Below are positions 62,454 through 64,000 of a stretch of 64,000 nucleotides of DNA, in pieces. The stretch covers positions 992,001-1,056,000 of the forward strand of contig NZ_CP133262.1 of NCBI RefSeq assembly GCF_030915405.1, written 5' to 3'. The notes under the pieces were generated by a model. The model did no database searches. It saw nothing but the letters and a program-made list of their open reading frames with translations, and was not told the origin of the DNA. Source of the DNA: Neobacillus nitrireducens (GTDB lineage: Bacteria > Bacillota > Bacilli > Bacillales > Cytobacillaceae). Position 1 is the first letter of the stretch. Every line of letters starts with the position of its first letter. The position numbers and the translations under genes are program-made.

Positions 62454-63080
62454 TTAAACCTCTCGTTTGACCAACTGTTCCTTATTCATTCGGTATTCAA
62501 TTAGGTCCTTAATCGTAATCATTTTAACATTTAGCTTATCTGCAATAATTCGCAATTGTGGGACGCGGGCCATCGTTCCGTCTTCATTCATGATTTCACA
62601 AATTACCCCTGCTGGCTTGGAGCCGCAAAGTAGAGCAAGATCCACAGCTGCTTCTGTATGCCCATTTCTACTCAGGACTCCGCCTTTTTTAGCAATCAGT
62701 GGGAAAATATGCCCTGGTCTTAAAAAATCAGCTGCTTTTGATTCTGGGTCAACCATACTCAATACCGTCGCCGATCGTTCAAACGCAGAAATCCCTGTCG
62801 TAGAGAACTTATGGTCAATACTCACAGTAAAAGCCGTTCGATTTCGATCGGTGTTCTCGGTAACCATTGGGTTTAAGTCTAACTTCTGAGCAAGTTCCTC
62901 ATCAATAGGAACACAGATTAGCCCTCTTCCGTGAGTGGCCATTAGGTTTATAACCTCGGGCTTTGCTTTTTCAGCTAGAGAAATAAAATCACCTTCATTT
63001 TCTCTATTCTCATCATCACAAACAATAATTACCTTTCCTTCTTTTAAATCAGTAAGAGCTTCGTCAATCGTATTAAACAT
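62454..63080 (-). CDS. ribB: 3,4-dihydroxy-2-butanone 4-phosphate synthase (RibB, single domain)
   Basis: 208-aa enzyme. [18 protein letters not shown] has the metal and substrate residues; [30 protein letters not shown], and [16 protein letters not shown] complete the active site. In B. subtilis the same protein continues into GTP cyclohydrolase II; here it ends at [16 protein letters not shown], exactly at the interdomain linker, and ribH follows 49 bp later. Either the second domain was lost or it is encoded elsewhere. Start at the ATG ending at 63080. Confidence 0.95.
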   Translation of the reverse strand: MFNTIDEALTDLKEGKVIIVCDDENRENEGDFISLAEKAKPEVINLMATHGRGLICVPIDEELAQKLDLNPMVTENTDRNRTAFTVSIDHKFSTTGISAFERSATVLSMVDPESKAADFLRPGHIFPLIAKKGGVLSRNGHTEAAVDLALLCGSKPAGVICEIMNEDGTMARVPQLRIIADKLNVKMITIKDLIEYRMNKEQLVKREV

Positions 63081-63108
63081 TTCCCATCTCTTCTTTCCAT
63101 TAATCAAT

Positions 63109-63768
63109 TTATAAAAATCCATTATCTTCTAAAAAATTGGCGGTTATCCCCTTGCTACTTTTTTGCGGAGGTTGGTTTGATAGGTTATGAATAAAATGAC
63201 CCACGTATTTACCAATCATATCGCATTCTAGATTCACAATATCCCCTGAACCCTTCAGTCCTAAAATCGATTCTGACAAGGTATGCGGAATAATTGATAA
63301 GGTAAAACTGTTTTCCAATACCTTAAAAACGGTTAAGCTAGTCCCATCCACCGCGATAGAACCTCTTAAGATGACATATCTTAATAATTCCTGGTCAGCC
63401 TCAATCTCATAGTAAATGGCGTTTTCAAGTGATTGTTTACTTTTAATTACGCCAGTCCCATCAATATGTCCTGAGACGAAATGTCCACCAAACCTTCCAC
63501 CTGCTGCCATCGCCCGCTCAAGGTTAACCTTCGAACCCCGTTTTACCATGTTTAAACTGCTAGCCCTGACTGTCTCAGGCATAACATCTACCGTAAACAG
63601 CCTACCCGTATAGGATGTGACCGTAAGACAAACCCCGTTGACTGCAATACTGTCGCCAAGGTGGACATCATTAAGTATTTTTTTTGCTTCAATCGTTAAC
63701 ACGAACGACTCGCCCGTCCGCTGGATGTTTGCGACGACGCCAATTTCTTCAATAATCCCAGTAAACAT
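63109..63768 (-). CDS. ribE: Riboflavin synthase alpha chain
   Basis: 219-aa enzyme with two homologous barrel domains that dismutates ribityllumazine to riboflavin. FTGIIEEIG starts it; [15 protein letters not shown] and [13 protein letters not shown] belong to the first barrel, [12 protein letters not shown] and [10 protein letters not shown] to the second. The ATG ending at 63768 follows GGAG. It is the first gene after the FMN riboswitch; ribD, which normally comes first in Bacillus, is missing. Confidence 0.96.
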   Translation of the reverse strand: MFTGIIEEIGVVANIQRTGESFVLTIEAKKILNDVHLGDSIAVNGVCLTVTSYTGRLFTVDVMPETVRASSLNMVKRGSKVNLERAMAAGGRFGGHFVSGHIDGTGVIKSKQSLENAIYYEIEADQELLRYVILRGSIAVDGTSLTVFKVLENSFTLSIIPHTLSESILGLKGSGDIVNLECDMIGKYVGHFIHNLSNQPPQKSSKGITANFLEDNGFL

Positions 63769-63821
63769 ATCGCTCCTTCTCCTAACTATCAATCCAGATG
63801 ATTCTTACTCTAAAAATAAGA

Positions 63822-63853
63822 AGGACCCTGAAGACATAAGTCATCAGGGTCCT
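63822..63853 (-). terminator. Terminator of the FMN riboswitch expression platform
   Basis: A 10-bp stem AGGACCCTGA with TCAGGGTCCT (63822-63831 with 63844-63853), extended by internal pairs, with a T-rich stretch downstream on the minus strand, before ribE. Confidence 0.8.
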
Positions 63854-63894
63854 GAAAAAGGCAATAGAAAATAAAGGGTTAAAAATAGGCAAAC

Positions 63895-64000
63895 TTCAGC
63901 CTACGGTTAATCCTGTCTTTTCCTTCTCCCATCCAGACTTTAACTGTCGGCCCTGGAGTTTCACCAGATCCACCGTTTAACAAAAAATGTTAACCGGGTC
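63895..64000 (-). ncRNA. FMN riboswitch (RFN element), 5' end beyond window
   Basis: On the minus strand: GATCTGGTGAAACTCCAG, CCGACAGTTAAAGTCTGG and ATGGGAGAAG (complement at 63923-63939), then CGTAGG, the conserved core and 3' half of the RFN element. The 5' GGGGCAGGGT block would lie past 64000. It controls ribE-ribB-ribH. Confidence 0.93.

Overview
The window reads as chromosomal DNA of a low-GC, Gram-positive, endospore-forming member of the Bacillaceae. Support for this comes from a gerA-type spore germinant receptor operon, a phosphatase of the PpaC type, a YpzG-like small protein, purine-rich Shine-Dalgarno sites with frequent TTG/GTG starts, a cre-like site, and FMN and cobalamin riboswitches in the Firmicutes arrangement. 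No tRNA, rRNA, transposase or CRISPR array was seen. Gene names rest on motif recognition; no database search was possible.

Layout. 1-5 kb: the end of a histidine-utilisation unit (hutU-hutI, with hutI cut by the window edge), preceded by an AraC-type response regulator whose receiver has lost its phosphorylatable Asp. 5-9.3 kb: single genes (TerD-like stress protein, a GIY-YIG mini-protein, an ATP-grasp enzyme, membrane proteins, a flavodoxin). 9.5-15.1 kb: a tripartite tricarboxylate transporter (tctC-tctB-tctA) with its CitA/DcuS-type two-component system and a cre-like site. 15.2-26.6 kb: an esterase, a phosphodiesterase/MFS pair, an orphan CsoR, two near-identical tiny genes (53 and 54 aa) flanking a TetR-CBS operon with two palindromic operators, a small two-gene operon of unknown function, tag, a HAD phosphatase, ppaC and a GNAT.

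26.7-38.1 kb: a one-strand catabolic island. It has two acyl-CoA dehydrogenases, two short-chain dehydrogenases, two MaoC-type hydratase proteins, a thiolase, an MBL-fold hydrolase, an R2-like ligand-binding oxidase (R2lox), an aldehyde dehydrogenase and an iron-type alcohol dehydrogenase. A near-palindromic operator lies at its head. R2lox has no established physiological substrate, so its placement beside alcohol/aldehyde oxidation and beta-oxidation genes is the most promising lead here. A 21-bp minisatellite sits inside the island.

38-50 kb: paired DUF3147 membrane proteins, a YpzG-like protein, an acetyltransferase, a PAS histidine kinase, a germinant receptor operon with two tandem B subunits plus a divergent D-like small subunit, an orphan phage-type holin and a class A penicillin-binding protein.

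50.4-61.9 kb: a 13-gene cobamide salvage and lower-ligand assembly operon under a cobalamin riboswitch. It holds btuF, btuC, a btuD-cbiZ fusion, cbiB with an apparent frameshift, cobD, cobU, cobQ, cobS, cobC, a divergent cobU-like gene, an adenosyltransferase, cblT and cblS. Imported corrinoids would have their side chain removed (CbiZ), be rebuilt through cobyric acid (CobQ, CobD, CbiB, CobU), and be joined by CobS to alpha-ribazole phosphate supplied by the CblT/CblS route. 61.9-64 kb: a reduced riboflavin operon (ribE-ribB-ribH) behind an FMN riboswitch that is cut by the window end; ribD and the GTP cyclohydrolase II domain are absent from it.
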